Source of the DNA: Streptomyces sp. KMM 9044
GTDB lineage: Bacteria > Actinomycetota > Actinomycetes > Streptomycetales > Streptomycetaceae
Direction: 5' to 3'
Assembly: GCF_024701375.2 (NCBI RefSeq)
Contig: NZ_CP113910.1
Location: 806,001 to 870,000, forward strand
Length of the DNA: 64,000 nucleotides
In this document: positions 7,939-17,174 of the stretch, piece by piece
Numbering within the stretch: position 1 is the stretch's first letter
Layout: each line of letters starts with the position of its first letter
Notes under the pieces: model-generated
Database searches by the model: none
What the model saw: the letters and a program-made list of their open reading frames with translations, nothing else
What the model was told of the DNA's origin: nothing
Position numbers and translations under genes: made by a program

Positions 7939-9782
7939 GGCACGATCGCCTCCTCCGCCAGCAGCCGTCCGGCCGCCACGATGGAATCGGCGTCGATGCC
8001 CGCGACGCGCAGTTGCTCCTCGGGGGAGGCGGAACCGGGCATGTCGCGGACGGCCAGCCGTACCAGGCGCGGGACGGGCCGCCCGTCGGTGAAGGCGTCG
8101 AGGACCGCGTCCCCGAGACCGCCCTCCGGGTGGTGGTCCTCCACGGTCAGCAGGCAGCCGGTCTCCGCCGCCGCCCGGCGCAGGGTTTCCCGGTCGACGG
8201 GCTTGACCGAGTAGAGATCGATCACCCGGACCGCGATGCCCTGCTCGGCCAGGGTGTCCGCGGCGGCCAGCGCCTCGGACACCGTGACACCGGCCGCGAG
8301 CACGGTCAGCCGGTCCTCGGCCGAGGAACGCAGCACCTTGCTGCCGCCGACGGGGAACTCCTCGTCCGGGCCGTAGACCACCGGGCTCTCGCCACGCGAG
8401 GTCCGCAGGTAGCGGATGCCGTCGAGGTCCGCCATGGCGGCCACCAGGCGCGCGGTCTGGTTGGCGTCACAGGGGTACAGCACGGTCGATCCGTGCACCG
8501 CCCGCATCATCGCCAGGTCCTCGAGACCCATCTGGCTGGGCCCGTCCTCTCCGATGGCGACGCCGGCGTGCGAGCCGACGAGGTTGATTCCCGAGCCGCT
8601 GACCGACGCCATGCGGACGAAGTCGTACGCGCGGGTCAGGAAGGCGGCGAAGGTGGTCGCGTACGGCACCCAGCCCCGCGCCGCGATGCCGGTCGCCACG
8701 GCGACCATCTGCTGCTCGGCGATATAGCACTCGACGTAGCGCTCGGGGTGCTCCTCGGCGAAGAACTCCGCGCGGGTGGAGTCGCCGACCTCTCCGTCCA
8801 GCGCCACGACGTCGCCGCGCGCGGTGCCGAGGGCGGCCAGCGCCTCGCCGAAGGCGTTGCGCGTCGCGACCTTCTCACCCTTGTCCCACCGGGGCGCTTC
8901 GGCCTGCCCGGTGGGTACGGCGTGCAGGGCACGGGCGTCGGACGGTTCCCGCACCTGGACGCGCAGGTCGCGCAGGCCGCCGAGTTCGGCGATCGCCTCG
9001 TCGGTTTCTGGCAGTGGCTTGCCGTGCATCCCCTCGCGGTCCTGGACGGCCACGACGCCCTTGCCCTTGAGAGTCCGGGCCAGGATCACGGTCGGCTGCC
9101 CCTTGGTGGAGGCCGCCTCTCCGCAGGCGCGGTCCACGGCGTCGACGTCGTGTCCGTCCACCTCCACGGTGTGCCAGCCGAAGGCCTGGAACCGGCGGGC
9201 GTAGGCGTCGAGATCGTGCCCGTGCCGGGTGGGGCCGCGCTGGCCGAGCCGGTTGACGTCCACGACGGCGGTGAGATTGTCGAGGTTCTCGTAGGCGGCC
9301 TGCTCGGCGGCCTCCCACACCGAGCCCTCGGCCAGTTCGCTGTCCCCGCACAGTACCCACACCCGGTAACCGGTGCGGTCGAGCCGTTTACCGGCCAGCG
9401 CGATGCCGACGCCGACGGGGAGCCCCTGGCCGAGCGACCCGGTGGCCGTCTCGACCCAGGGCAGCCGCCGGGGAGTGGGATGCCCTTCGAGGCGGCTGCC
9501 GAGCTCACGGAAGGTGAGCAGTTCCTCGTCGTCGATGGCTCCGGCCACCTTGAAGGCGGCGTACATCAGGGGCGAGGCGTGTCCCTTGGAAAGGACGAGA
9601 CGGTCGTTGCCCGCGTGGTCCGGGCGGTTGAAGTCGTAGCGGTAGTGGTGGGCCAGTAGGACGGCCATCAGGTCGGCCGCGGACATCGAGGACGTGGGGT
9701 GCCCGGAGCCGGCGGCGGCTGCGGCGCGGATGCTGTCCACGCGCAACTGCTGTCCGAGCTCGACGAGTTCACCGGTGTTCAT
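7935..9782 (-). CDS. transketolase (thiamine diphosphate-dependent)
   Basis: 615 residues; transfers two-carbon ketol units between sugar phosphates (pentose phosphate pathway). The order is the ThDP pyrophosphate domain first (AGSGHPTSSMSAADLMAVL, SKGHASPLMYAA, then WVLCGDSELAEGSVWEAAE with GDS), followed by the pyrimidine-binding domain (YIAEQQMVAVATGIA, SHAGVAIGEDGPSQMGLED) and a C-terminal domain (VEDHHPEGGLGDAV). It is shorter than the ~690-residue main transketolases and looks like a second, accessory copy. ATG 9782 overlaps the stop of the upstream NADH dehydrogenase by four bases (ATGA), which marks a coupled operon. Confidence 0.95.
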   Translation of the reverse strand: MNTGELVELGQQLRVDSIRAAAAAGSGHPTSSMSAADLMAVLLAHHYRYDFNRPDHAGNDRLVLSKGHASPLMYAAFKVAGAIDDEELLTFRELGSRLEGHPTPRRLPWVETATGSLGQGLPVGVGIALAGKRLDRTGYRVWVLCGDSELAEGSVWEAAEQAAYENLDNLTAVVDVNRLGQRGPTRHGHDLDAYARRFQAFGWHTVEVDGHDVDAVDRACGEAASTKGQPTVILARTLKGKGVVAVQDREGMHGKPLPETDEAIAELGGLRDLRVQVREPSDARALHAVPTGQAEAPRWDKGEKVATRNAFGEALAALGTARGDVVALDGEVGDSTRAEFFAEEHPERYVECYIAEQQMVAVATGIAARGWVPYATTFAAFLTRAYDFVRMASVSGSGINLVGSHAGVAIGEDGPSQMGLEDLAMMRAVHGSTVLYPCDANQTARLVAAMADLDGIRYLRTSRGESPVVYGPDEEFPVGGSKVLRSSAEDRLTVLAAGVTVSEALAAADTLAEQGIAVRVIDLYSVKPVDRETLRRAAAETGCLLTVEDHHPEGGLGDAVLDAFTDGRPVPRLVRLAVRDMPGSASPEEQLRVAGIDADSIVAAGRLLAEEAIVP

Positions 9783-11641
9783 GAGTCTCCTTGGACGGGA
9801 GGGGTGGGATCGTCAGGATCACGGGGGTACCTGGGGCCGGTCGTGTCGGCGTGGCCGGCCCCGTTCGCCGGGGCGTCGGTGCGTTTGACGGGGCCGGGAG
9901 CGACGCCCGGGCCGGTGGGCGGTCCTGGAGCCGGCCGGCCCTTCGCGGTCTCACCACCGGGCTGGTTCCGCGCCGGCTCACCACCAGGCTGATTCTTCGC
10001 GGTCTCACCACCAGGCTGATTCCGCGCCGGCTCACCACCAGGCTGATTCTTCGCGGTCTCACCACCAGGCTGATTCCGCGCCGGCTCACCACCAGGCTGA
10101 TTCTTCGCGGTCTCACCACCAGGCTGATTCCGCGCCGGCTCACCACCAGGCTGATTCTTCGCGGTCTCACCACCAGGCTGATTCCGCGCCGGCTCACCAC
10201 CAGGCTGATTCTTCGCGGTCTCACCACCAGGCTGGTTCCGCGCCGGCTCACCACCAGGCTGATTCTTCGCGGGTTCGGTGGCCGGCTGCGACGCGGCGGG
10301 CCCGTCGTCCTCGCCGGCGTGGTGCTCCCGTTCTGGGCCGGACGGCACCCGGGCCAGTTCCGGAGACGCCGTGTCGAGCGGCACCGACCACGACCGTACG
10401 AGCCCCAACTGGACCGCCTGGCGCGGCAGTACGGCGTCCAGCAGCCAGTCGGCGGCGACGCGCACCCGGTTGCCGGGCATCGCCGCGAGGTGGTAGCCGC
10501 GGGTGACCGCCCCCGCCACTGGCCCGGACAGGTTGACGCCCAGCGGGTTGGCCGCCGCCTTGACACCTCCGAGGTCCACCACGAAGCCCAGGTCGCGGTG
10601 CCGGTAGGCGCGCAGCTCCCCGTCGCCGAGGGAGGCGGCGACGTTGTGGGCACAGACCCTGCCCTGCCGCCATGCGTGCTGCGCGGTCATCGGGGTGTAC
10701 TGCCCGGGCTCCTCCAGGTCGGGGACGGCCGCCGCGTCGCCGCAGGCGAACACCTCGGGCCGGCCCGGTACCCGCAGCTGCGGATCGACCAGCAGCCGCC
10801 CGCGTTCCATCGGCAGTCCGAGCGCCTCGGCGAGCGGATCGGGCCGTACACCCACGCACCACACCACCGTCCGGGTGTCGACGGACTCGCCGTCGGTCAG
10901 CAGCACTCCCTCGTGTGTGGCCTCCTTCACGGAGGTTCCCATGCGTACCTCCACGCCCCGTGCCCGCAGGACCCGGTCGGCGGTGCGGGAGAGCCGCTCG
11001 TCGAGTTCGGGCAGTACACGGTCGGCGACGTCCAGCAGCAGCCAACGGGGCCGCATGCCCGTCCGCAGGGGGTGCCTGTGAACCTGTGCGTCGCTGAACA
11101 GCTTTCCGTGCGCGGCGACCTCGGTTCCGGTGTAACCGGCACCGACCACGACGAAGGTGCACCGGGCGGCGCATTTCGCTGGATCGTCGGTGGCGGCCGC
11201 GAGTTCCACCTGCCGGGTCACGTGGTCGCGCAGGTACAGCGCCTCGGGCAGGCCCCGGAAACCGTGGGCGTGCTCGGCGACGCCGGGAATGGGCAGCAGT
11301 TTGTTGACACTGCCGGCGGCCAGCACCAGCCGGTCGTATGCGAGGGTGCCGCCCTCGCCCTCGGGGCCGGTGTAGCGCACGGTGCGTGCGTCGAGGTCGA
11401 TGCCGTCGGCCTCGCCCAGCACCAGCCGCACGTGCGGGAGCGTGCCGGAGAGGGAGACCGTGACCCTGCGCGGCTCCAGGACTCCGGCGGCGACCTGGGG
11501 CAGCAGGGGCAGGTACAGGAAGTAGTCGGTCGGATTCAGCAGGGTGATGTCGGCCCGCCCCCGGGCCAGCCGGGACAGGGTGCGGGCGGTGCGGTAACCG
11601 GCGAAGCCGGCGCCGACGATCACGATGCGGGGTCGCCCCAC
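9779..11641 (-). CDS. type II NADH dehydrogenase-like FAD oxidoreductase with C-terminal repeat tail
   Basis: 620 residues. The first ~430 are a standard NDH-2: FAD-binding IVIVGAGFAGYRTARTL, NADH-binding VVVGAGYTGTEVA, the VFACGDAAAVPD FAD segment and the C-terminal membrane-facing helix region (ADWLLDAVLPRQAVQLG). It passes electrons from NADH to menaquinone on the inner face of the membrane. The remainder, residues 457-565, is six copies of an 18-residue unit (NQPGGEPARNQPGGETAK) and then a proline-rich end. That tail is absent from normal NDH-2 enzymes. First gene of the NDH-2, transketolase, small protein, GvpL/F operon. Confidence 0.9.
   Translation of the reverse strand: MGRPRIVIVGAGFAGYRTARTLSRLARGRADITLLNPTDYFLYLPLLPQVAAGVLEPRRVTVSLSGTLPHVRLVLGEADGIDLDARTVRYTGPEGEGGTLAYDRLVLAAGSVNKLLPIPGVAEHAHGFRGLPEALYLRDHVTRQVELAAATDDPAKCAARCTFVVVGAGYTGTEVAAHGKLFSDAQVHRHPLRTGMRPRWLLLDVADRVLPELDERLSRTADRVLRARGVEVRMGTSVKEATHEGVLLTDGESVDTRTVVWCVGVRPDPLAEALGLPMERGRLLVDPQLRVPGRPEVFACGDAAAVPDLEEPGQYTPMTAQHAWRQGRVCAHNVAASLGDGELRAYRHRDLGFVVDLGGVKAAANPLGVNLSGPVAGAVTRGYHLAAMPGNRVRVAADWLLDAVLPRQAVQLGLVRSWSVPLDTASPELARVPSGPEREHHAGEDDGPAASQPATEPAKNQPGGEPARNQPGGETAKNQPGGEPARNQPGGETAKNQPGGEPARNQPGGETAKNQPGGEPARNQPGGETAKNQPGGEPARNQPGGETAKNQPGGEPARNQPGGETAKGRPAPGPPTGPGVAPGPVKRTDAPANGAGHADTTGPRYPRDPDDPTPPVQGDS
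9948..10271 (-). repeat. six 54-bp tandem repeats within the NDH-2 coding region
   Basis: Near-identical 54-bp units, about 324 bp in all, each made of two 27-bp halves coding for EPARNQPGG and ETAKNQPGG. Copies are almost base-identical, including third positions, so the array expanded recently. The frame stays open because 54 is a multiple of three. Confidence 0.95.
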
Positions 11642-11782
11642 GGCTCGCCTCCAACGCTGTCGTCACGTACTTCGGGAGACTTCCGCGTTTCCCTGGACCG
11701 GGCGGCCAAACGTCCGCCGGTCCCCGGTCCGGCCGGGCACGACGTGGGGTGAGCTGAGGTACAACCGCCGCAGCGGGCCAAC

Positions 11783-11788
11783 TAGGCT
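11783..11788 (+). promoter_or_regulatory. -10 box for a leaderless VOC-protein mRNA
   Basis: TAGGCT lies seven bases before ATG 11796. Transcription would start at or next to the start codon, and no Shine-Dalgarno sequence is visible. The -35 is not clear. Confidence 0.4.
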
Positions 11789-11795
11789 CGTCGTC

Positions 11796-12146
11796 ATGGA
11801 GATTCTGGGTGCCACACTGCGCGTCTGCGTCGAGGACATCGAGACCGCGATCCCCTTCTACGAGCGGCTGGCGGGAGGCAGGGCCCTGCGCTTCGAGCGG
11901 GCCGGTGTCCAGGTGGCCGCCGTCGGCTGCTTCCTGCTGATGAGCGGCCCCGCGGCCGAGCTGGACGTGCTGCGCAAGGTGGCGGCGACCATCGCGGTGA
12001 AGGACGTCGAGGAGGCCGGCCAGGTGCTGGCCGAGATGGGCGCGGACATCATCGCGGGTCCGCTCCCCACCCCGGTGGGCCGTAATCTCATCGCACGGCA
12101 CCCGGACGGGGCGGTGTACGAGTACGCGGACCGCCGCACCGCCTGA
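11796..12146 (+). CDS. VOC (glyoxalase/bleomycin-resistance fold) family protein
   Basis: 116 residues, the size of a single VOC unit. It opens MEILGATLRVCVEDIETAIP, then FYERLAGGRALRFERAGVQV, the beta-alpha-beta pattern of one VOC domain with aromatic FYE. The C-terminus, TPVGRNLIARHPDGAVYEYA, is the usual metal-side ending (E of VYEY). VOC proteins include glyoxalases, dioxygenases and drug-binding proteins; the role here is open. The ATG has no ribosome site and a -10-like TAGGCT seven bases upstream, so the mRNA is probably leaderless. The frame is open to 11625, but the extra residues look non-coding. Confidence 0.8.
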   Translation: MEILGATLRVCVEDIETAIPFYERLAGGRALRFERAGVQVAAVGCFLLMSGPAAELDVLRKVAATIAVKDVEEAGQVLAEMGADIIAGPLPTPVGRNLIARHPDGAVYEYADRRTA

Positions 12147-12193
12147 CCCGCCCGGCCACGGCTCCGTCCGTACCCTCCCCGTGGTCCGTGCCG

Positions 12194-12225
12194 CCTCGCC
12201 CTCGCCCTCGCCCTCGCCCTCGCCC
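12194..12225. repeat. five CTCGCC hexanucleotides
   Basis: Simple-sequence run in the 160-bp gap between the convergent VOC and GNAT genes. No other signal is seen in the gap. Confidence 0.8.
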
Positions 12226-12307
12226 GATCAGGGGAGGTGGTACGGATCAGGGGGCGGGGTGGCGTCGACGGTCTTCCGGACACGGGACGCCGTACGCGCC
12301 GACGGGT

Positions 12308-12859
12308 TCAGCGCGGCTCTCGCATCTCGCGGGTGAGGGCCCAGCGCTCGTGGTCCCGCCAGGCACCGTCAACGAAGAGCATGCCCGGCGAGAACCCCTC
12401 CAGGCGGAATCCGCAGCCGCGGGCCAGGGCGATGGAGGCGGCGTTGGCGGGCTGCACGTTGATCTCCAGCCGGTGCAGCCGCATCGGCCCGAAGGCGTGC
12501 CGCACGACGAGGTCGAGCCCTTCGCGCATCAGCCCGCGCCCCGCCGCGTGCGCGAACGCGCCGTACCCCAGGACACCGCACTGGAACGCGCCGTGCACGA
12601 TGTCGTTGATGTTGATGAACCCGGCGATGGAGCCGTCGCCCTTCTCACAGACCAGGAAGCCCGCCTTGGCCGGGTCGCCGATCAGCCGCTGCGCGTACGC
12701 GGAGTACGCCGAGGCACTGTCCGGCGGGAACAGCCAGGGGTGGTGCAGGTCCTTGCTCTGCCGGGCACGGGCGGTGAACTCGGCGCTGTCCGCGTGGGTG
12801 AAGTGACGTATCCCCACGTGGGGGCCTTCGGCGAGGTGGCGGGGAGCGGGGTGCGGCAC
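12308..12859 (-). CDS. GNAT family N-acetyltransferase (RimJ/RimL-like)
   Basis: 183 residues, the normal length. It has the GNAT features of an N-terminal IRHFTHADSAEF, a central strand with GFININDIVHGAFQCGVLGYG, acetyl-CoA loop AAGRGLMREGLDLVVRHAFG, and the RLEINVQPANAASIALARGCGFRLEG motif that closes RimJ-type enzymes. It would acetylate an amino group on a protein, amino acid or small molecule. Last gene of the minus-strand peptidase group; its start lies 52 bases beyond the stop of the S66 gene. Confidence 0.85.
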   Translation of the reverse strand: MPHPAPRHLAEGPHVGIRHFTHADSAEFTARARQSKDLHHPWLFPPDSASAYSAYAQRLIGDPAKAGFLVCEKGDGSIAGFININDIVHGAFQCGVLGYGAFAHAAGRGLMREGLDLVVRHAFGPMRLHRLEINVQPANAASIALARGCGFRLEGFSPGMLFVDGAWRDHERWALTREMREPR

Positions 12860-12911
12860 CGTGCCACTCTATGGCGGGTGTCCGATGCCCGCTGCCGCAT
12901 GCCGGACGGGC

Positions 12912-13865
12912 TCAGTTCAGCGCCGGTTCGTCGAGCGTCAGGGTGCCCGCGTCCGCGTCGAGTTCGGCCATGACGCCGAACGGCACGGTGAGCGCCCCGT
13001 CGCAGTGCCCGAACCCGAACTGCTCGGCCACGGGCACGCCGAGACCGCCGAGCCGGTCGGCGAGCAGGGCCCGCACCCTCTCGTACGGGCCGCACTGTGC
13101 CCAGGAGCCGAGCAGCAGCCCCGACACGCCGTCGAGCCGGCCGGCCCGCAGCAGCTGGGTGAGATAGCGGTCGAGGCGGTACGGCTCCTCCCCCACGTCC
13201 TCCAGACACAGCAGGCCGCCGCGCGCGGAGGGCCGGGGGTGCGGAGTGCCGAGGTCGGCGGCGAGCAGGGCGAGGCAGCCGCCGAGCGTGACGCCGCGCG
13301 CCCGGCCGGGGACGAGCGCCCTGCCGTCGGAGGTGAGGGTGCGGACGGTCTCGGGGGCGAACAGGGTGGCCTTGAGGTGCTCCTGCGCGCGGGCGTGCTT
13401 GAGGAAGTCGACGCCCGCCGCCATCGGCCCGTGCAGGGTGACCAGGCCGAGCCGGGTCGCGAACGCCTCGTGCAGGGCGGTGATGTCGCTGAACCCGACG
13501 AAGACCTTCGGTCCGGCCGCCCGCATCGCCGTCCAGTCGAGCAGGTCGACCATGCGCTGCACTCCGTAGCCGCCCCGGGCGCAGATCACCGCGTCCACCG
13601 CGGGGTCGCACCAGGCGGCCTGCAGGTCGGCGGCCCGGTCGGCGTCGGTGCCGGCCAGGTAGTCGAACTCGCCGTGCCGGTCGAGAACATGGGGTGCGGC
13701 CACCGGGTCGAGGTCCCAGCCGCGCAGCGTGTCGAGACCGGCCTGCAGCCGCTCCTCCGGCACGGGCCCGCTGGGCGCGACGACGGCCACCCGGGCGCCG
13801 GGACCGAGCCGGGACGGCCGCCGCAACGGCTCGACCCGGCCCATCGGCCGCCCGGCACGGTTCAC
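12912..13865 (-). CDS. S66 family LD-carboxypeptidase-like protein
   Basis: 317 residues from GTG 13865. The S66 triad is visible: the nucleophile Ser in FVGFSDITAL, the Glu in LEDVGEEPYRLDR and the His in FGFGHCDG. The N-terminus (RVAVVAPSGPVPEERLQAGL) and GYGVQRMVDLLDW are typical. Family members remove the terminal D-amino acid from tetrapeptides of recycled peptidoglycan, or cleave the MccF-type bond. GTG overlaps the stop of the S9 gene by four bases. Confidence 0.85.
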   Translation of the reverse strand: MNRAGRPMGRVEPLRRPSRLGPGARVAVVAPSGPVPEERLQAGLDTLRGWDLDPVAAPHVLDRHGEFDYLAGTDADRAADLQAAWCDPAVDAVICARGGYGVQRMVDLLDWTAMRAAGPKVFVGFSDITALHEAFATRLGLVTLHGPMAAGVDFLKHARAQEHLKATLFAPETVRTLTSDGRALVPGRARGVTLGGCLALLAADLGTPHPRPSARGGLLCLEDVGEEPYRLDRYLTQLLRAGRLDGVSGLLLGSWAQCGPYERVRALLADRLGGLGVPVAEQFGFGHCDGALTVPFGVMAELDADAGTLTLDEPALN

Positions 13866-15853
13866 CGGTCCGCCCCGGCTGATCCGGCTGATCCGGTCAG
13901 CTCCAGAACCGGCAGGTCCGACACCTCGAGTCCGAACACCTGTGCGTACAAGGACAGTTCGGCCTCCAGTGCGCGCACCATGGTCTCCGCGCGCCGGAAG
14001 CCGTGCCCCTCTCCCTCGAAACTGAGGTACGCGTACGGCACCCCCTTGCCCTCCAGCCGGGCCAGGAACCGCTCGCACTGCACGGGAGGGCAGATGCGGT
14101 CGTCCAGACCCTGGAGGAGCAGAAACGGCACGGTGAGCCGGTCGGCGTACGCTGCGGGCGAGCGTTCGGCGTACCGCCCGGGGACCTCGGCGCGCGGGCC
14201 GATGAGGCTCTCGAGGTAGTGGGACTCGAAGTCGTGGGTCTCCTCCGGGCCCCAGCCGGCCAGGTCGAGCACCGGGTAGAGGATGGTGCCGCAGGCGTAG
14301 AGGTCGGTCGTGGTGAGGGAGACGGCCGTGGTCCAGCCGCCGGCGCTGCCGCCGCGGACGGCGAGCCGGTCGCGGTCGGCGGTGCCCTCGTCGGCGAGGG
14401 CACTCGCGACGGCGGCGCAGTCCTCGACGTCGACGACGCCCCACCGCTCGCGCAGCCGGTCGCGGTAGGCACGCCCGTAGCCGGTGGAGCCGCCGTAGTC
14501 GACCTCGGCGACGCCGATGCCGCGCGAGGTGAAGTAGGCGATCTCGAGGTCGAGGACGAGCGGCGCCCGGCCGGTGGGCCCGCCGTGCGCCCGGATCACG
14601 TACGGCGGCAGCTCGCCGTCGGGCCCGGAGCAGCCGGGGTTGCGCGGCGGGTACACCTGGGCGTGGATCTCGCGTCCGTCGGGTCCGGTGAAGGTGCGGA
14701 CCCGGGGTTCGGGGTAGTGGGCGGGGTCCACGGCGTCCTCGTGCGGGGCACCGATCACCCGGGTCCTGCCGGTGCGGGTGTCCAGCTCGACGACCTCGTG
14801 GGCACTGCGCGGGCTCGCTCCGACCGCGACGACGCGCTCACCGTGGGCCGCGAGCGTGGGCGAGAACTCGGTCCAGGGCCCCGCCGTGTCGGCGACGTCG
14901 CCCGTCTGCGGGTCGAGTATGCCGAGCGTGGCGGCGCCCCGGCCGTGCACGACGGCGATCAGGCCGCTGCCCAGCGGGGTGAACCAGCGCGAGCCCGGCT
15001 TCCACAGCGGCCCGCCGAACTCCTCCTCGCGCGGGCAGACGGGTTCGCCGTCGAGGTAGAGGTTCCACCAGCCGGTGCGGTCACTCGAGTGGAGCAGCCG
15101 GCCGTCGTGCGTCCAGTCGGCCTGGGCGACCGACTCCCCGGGGCCGCCGGCCACGGTGCGGGCGTCGTGCAGGGTGCCGTCGGGGGCGACGTCGGCGAGG
15201 CGGAGTTCGGTGCCGTCCCAGGGCATGTGGGGATGGTCCCAGGCCAGCCAGGCGACGAGCCGCCCGTCGGGCGCGAGGCGTGGCCCGGTGACGAACCGGT
15301 GCCGGTCGTCGGTGAGTTCACGCACGGCCCCGCGGTCGTCGGCGGCCGAGCCGTCGAGGGGTACGGCGGCCAGGACGCGGCGCACGTCACCGGGTCCGTC
15401 GCCGGTGAACTCCTCCAGGACGCACCACACCTCGCCGCGGTCCGGCAGCAGGGTCGGCTCGGCCCAGCGCAGCCCCTGCCCCACCGGGGAGACGGGGGTC
15501 AGCGGACGCGGCTCGCCGCCCGGTTCGTACCGGTAGAGGCGCTGGTCGGTGAAGTCGACGAACACCACGAGCGGGTCGTCGTCCCGCACGAACCCGGCCC
15601 AGGGCCGTCCGCCGTACTCGACGACCCGGCTGCGCACGTTCCACGGGGCGGGCAGGACGGACTCCTCGGCGCCGTCGGAGTGCCGGCGCACCAGGGTACG
15701 ACGGCCGCCCTCGGCGGGCCGGGGCTCGGTCCACCACACCTCGTCCCCCACGAACCCCACGTACTCGGGGCTTCCGTCGTGTGCCGCGGCCGTGGCCGCG
15801 TCGACGGGCGAGGGCCACTCGCCGTACGGCAGGGTCCGCACCGTCTCCTCCAT
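13862..15853 (-). CDS. S9 family prolyl oligopeptidase-like peptidase
   Basis: 663 residues: an N-terminal seven-bladed beta-propeller region, then an alpha/beta-hydrolase domain. The catalytic Ser is in VRGGSAGGWTT, Asp in LQGLDDRICP and His in EGEGHGFRRAE. There is no signal peptide, so it acts inside the cell on small peptides. I chose ATG 15853 (MEETVRT) with GGGGGAG just upstream; ATG 15865 is also possible. It lies 16 bases after the M20 stop, and its own stop overlaps the S66 start. Confidence 0.85.
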   Translation of the reverse strand: MEETVRTLPYGEWPSPVDAATAAAHDGSPEYVGFVGDEVWWTEPRPAEGGRRTLVRRHSDGAEESVLPAPWNVRSRVVEYGGRPWAGFVRDDDPLVVFVDFTDQRLYRYEPGGEPRPLTPVSPVGQGLRWAEPTLLPDRGEVWCVLEEFTGDGPGDVRRVLAAVPLDGSAADDRGAVRELTDDRHRFVTGPRLAPDGRLVAWLAWDHPHMPWDGTELRLADVAPDGTLHDARTVAGGPGESVAQADWTHDGRLLHSSDRTGWWNLYLDGEPVCPREEEFGGPLWKPGSRWFTPLGSGLIAVVHGRGAATLGILDPQTGDVADTAGPWTEFSPTLAAHGERVVAVGASPRSAHEVVELDTRTGRTRVIGAPHEDAVDPAHYPEPRVRTFTGPDGREIHAQVYPPRNPGCSGPDGELPPYVIRAHGGPTGRAPLVLDLEIAYFTSRGIGVAEVDYGGSTGYGRAYRDRLRERWGVVDVEDCAAVASALADEGTADRDRLAVRGGSAGGWTTAVSLTTTDLYACGTILYPVLDLAGWGPEETHDFESHYLESLIGPRAEVPGRYAERSPAAYADRLTVPFLLLQGLDDRICPPVQCERFLARLEGKGVPYAYLSFEGEGHGFRRAETMVRALEAELSLYAQVFGLEVSDLPVLELTGSAGSAGADR

Positions 15854-15869
15854 GCGCTCCCCCATCCGC

Positions 15870-17174
15870 TCAGGCCGTCCGCAGGAACCGGTCGAGGACA
15901 CGGACGCCGAAGTGGAGCGCCTCGACGGGGACGCGCTCGTCGACCCCGTGGAAGAGGGCCTGGTAGTCGAAGCCCTCCGGCAGCTTCAGCGGGGCGAAGC
16001 CGTAGCCGGTGATGCCGAGGCGGGAGAACTGCTTGGCGTCCGTGCCACCGGACATGCAGTACGGCACGGGGTGCCCCTCGGGTGCGAACTCCCGCACGGC
16101 GGCCCGCATCCGGGCGAACGTCGTCGAGTCCACCGGCGACTGGAGGGCCGGCTCGCGGTGGTGGAACTCCCAGTCCACGTCGGGCCCGGTGAGCCGGTCC
16201 AGGGTGGCGTGGAAGTCGTCCTCGCCACCGGGCAGGATCCGCCCGTCGATGTACGCCTCGGCCTGGCCGGGGATCACGTTGACCTTGTAGCCGGCGTCCA
16301 GCATCGTCGGGTTGCTGCTGTTGCGGACCGTGTGCTCGACGAGTTTCGCGGCCGGGCCCAGCTTGGTGAGCAGCGTGTCCACGTCGGACAGGTCGGGGTC
16401 GACGCCGTAGAGATCGGCGAGTTCGGTGAGTGCCGCGCGGACGGTCGGGGTGAGGCGCAGCGGCCACTCGTGCTCGCCGATGCGGGTGACGGCGGCGGCG
16501 AGGCGGGTCACCGCGTTGTCCCGGTTGACCTTGGAGCCGTGGCCCGCCCGCCCGCGCGCGGTGAGCCTGAGCCAGGCCGTGCCGCGCTCCCCGGAGGCGA
16601 TCGGATAGAGCTGCCGGCCGGCGCCGTCGTGGACGGTGTAGGCGCCCGACTCGCTGACGCCCTCGGTGCAGCCCTCGAAGAGTTGCGGGTGCCGGTCGGC
16701 GAGGAAGCCGGAGCCGTCCTCGGCGCTGGCCTCCTCGTCGGCGGTGAAGGCGATCACGATGTCGCGCCGGGGCCGCACTCCCTGGCGGGCCCAGGCCCGC
16801 ACCACGGCGAGGACCATCGCGTCCATGTTCTTCATGTCGACGGCGCCGCGCCCCCAGACCACCCCGTCGCGCACCTCGCCGGAGAACGGGTGCACGCTCC
16901 AGTCGGCGGCCTCGGCCGGTACGACGTCGAGGTGGCCGTGGACGAGGAGCGCGTCGGCCGTCGGGTCGGTGCCCGCGAGGCGCGCGACGACGTTGGTCCG
17001 GCCGGGGATGCGCTCGAGCAGCACCGGTTCCAGGCCCGCTCCGGCCAGCCGCTCCGCCGCGTACTCTGCGGCGGGCCGCTCCCGGCAGTCACCGCCGCCC
17101 CGGTTCGTGGTGTCGATCCTGATGAGGTCGGATGTGAAGGTCACGACCTCGTCCAGGGCGCGTTCGTCAGCCAT
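15870..17174 (-). CDS. M20/M25/M40 family metallopeptidase (ArgE/DapE-like)
   Basis: 434 residues. Zinc ligands are recognisable in LLVHGHLDVVPA (His and Asp), VWGRGAVDMKNMDA (Asp), TADEEASAEDGSGF (Glu general base and ligand) and the C-terminal His in GGTDAKQF/ALFHGVDE. A lid domain (RAGHGSKVNRDNA) sits in the middle. M20 enzymes remove acyl groups or dipeptides. The first codons overlap the M55 gene stop by eight bases, so both are read from one mRNA. Confidence 0.9.
   Translation of the reverse strand: MADERALDEVVTFTSDLIRIDTTNRGGGDCRERPAAEYAAERLAGAGLEPVLLERIPGRTNVVARLAGTDPTADALLVHGHLDVVPAEAADWSVHPFSGEVRDGVVWGRGAVDMKNMDAMVLAVVRAWARQGVRPRRDIVIAFTADEEASAEDGSGFLADRHPQLFEGCTEGVSESGAYTVHDGAGRQLYPIASGERGTAWLRLTARGRAGHGSKVNRDNAVTRLAAAVTRIGEHEWPLRLTPTVRAALTELADLYGVDPDLSDVDTLLTKLGPAAKLVEHTVRNSSNPTMLDAGYKVNVIPGQAEAYIDGRILPGGEDDFHATLDRLTGPDVDWEFHHREPALQSPVDSTTFARMRAAVREFAPEGHPVPYCMSGGTDAKQFSRLGITGYGFAPLKLPEGFDYQALFHGVDERVPVEALHFGVRVLDRFLRTA

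Noticed and set aside
9948..10271. CRISPR array
   Set aside because: The repeats are contiguous, lack spacers and lie in frame inside NDH-2.
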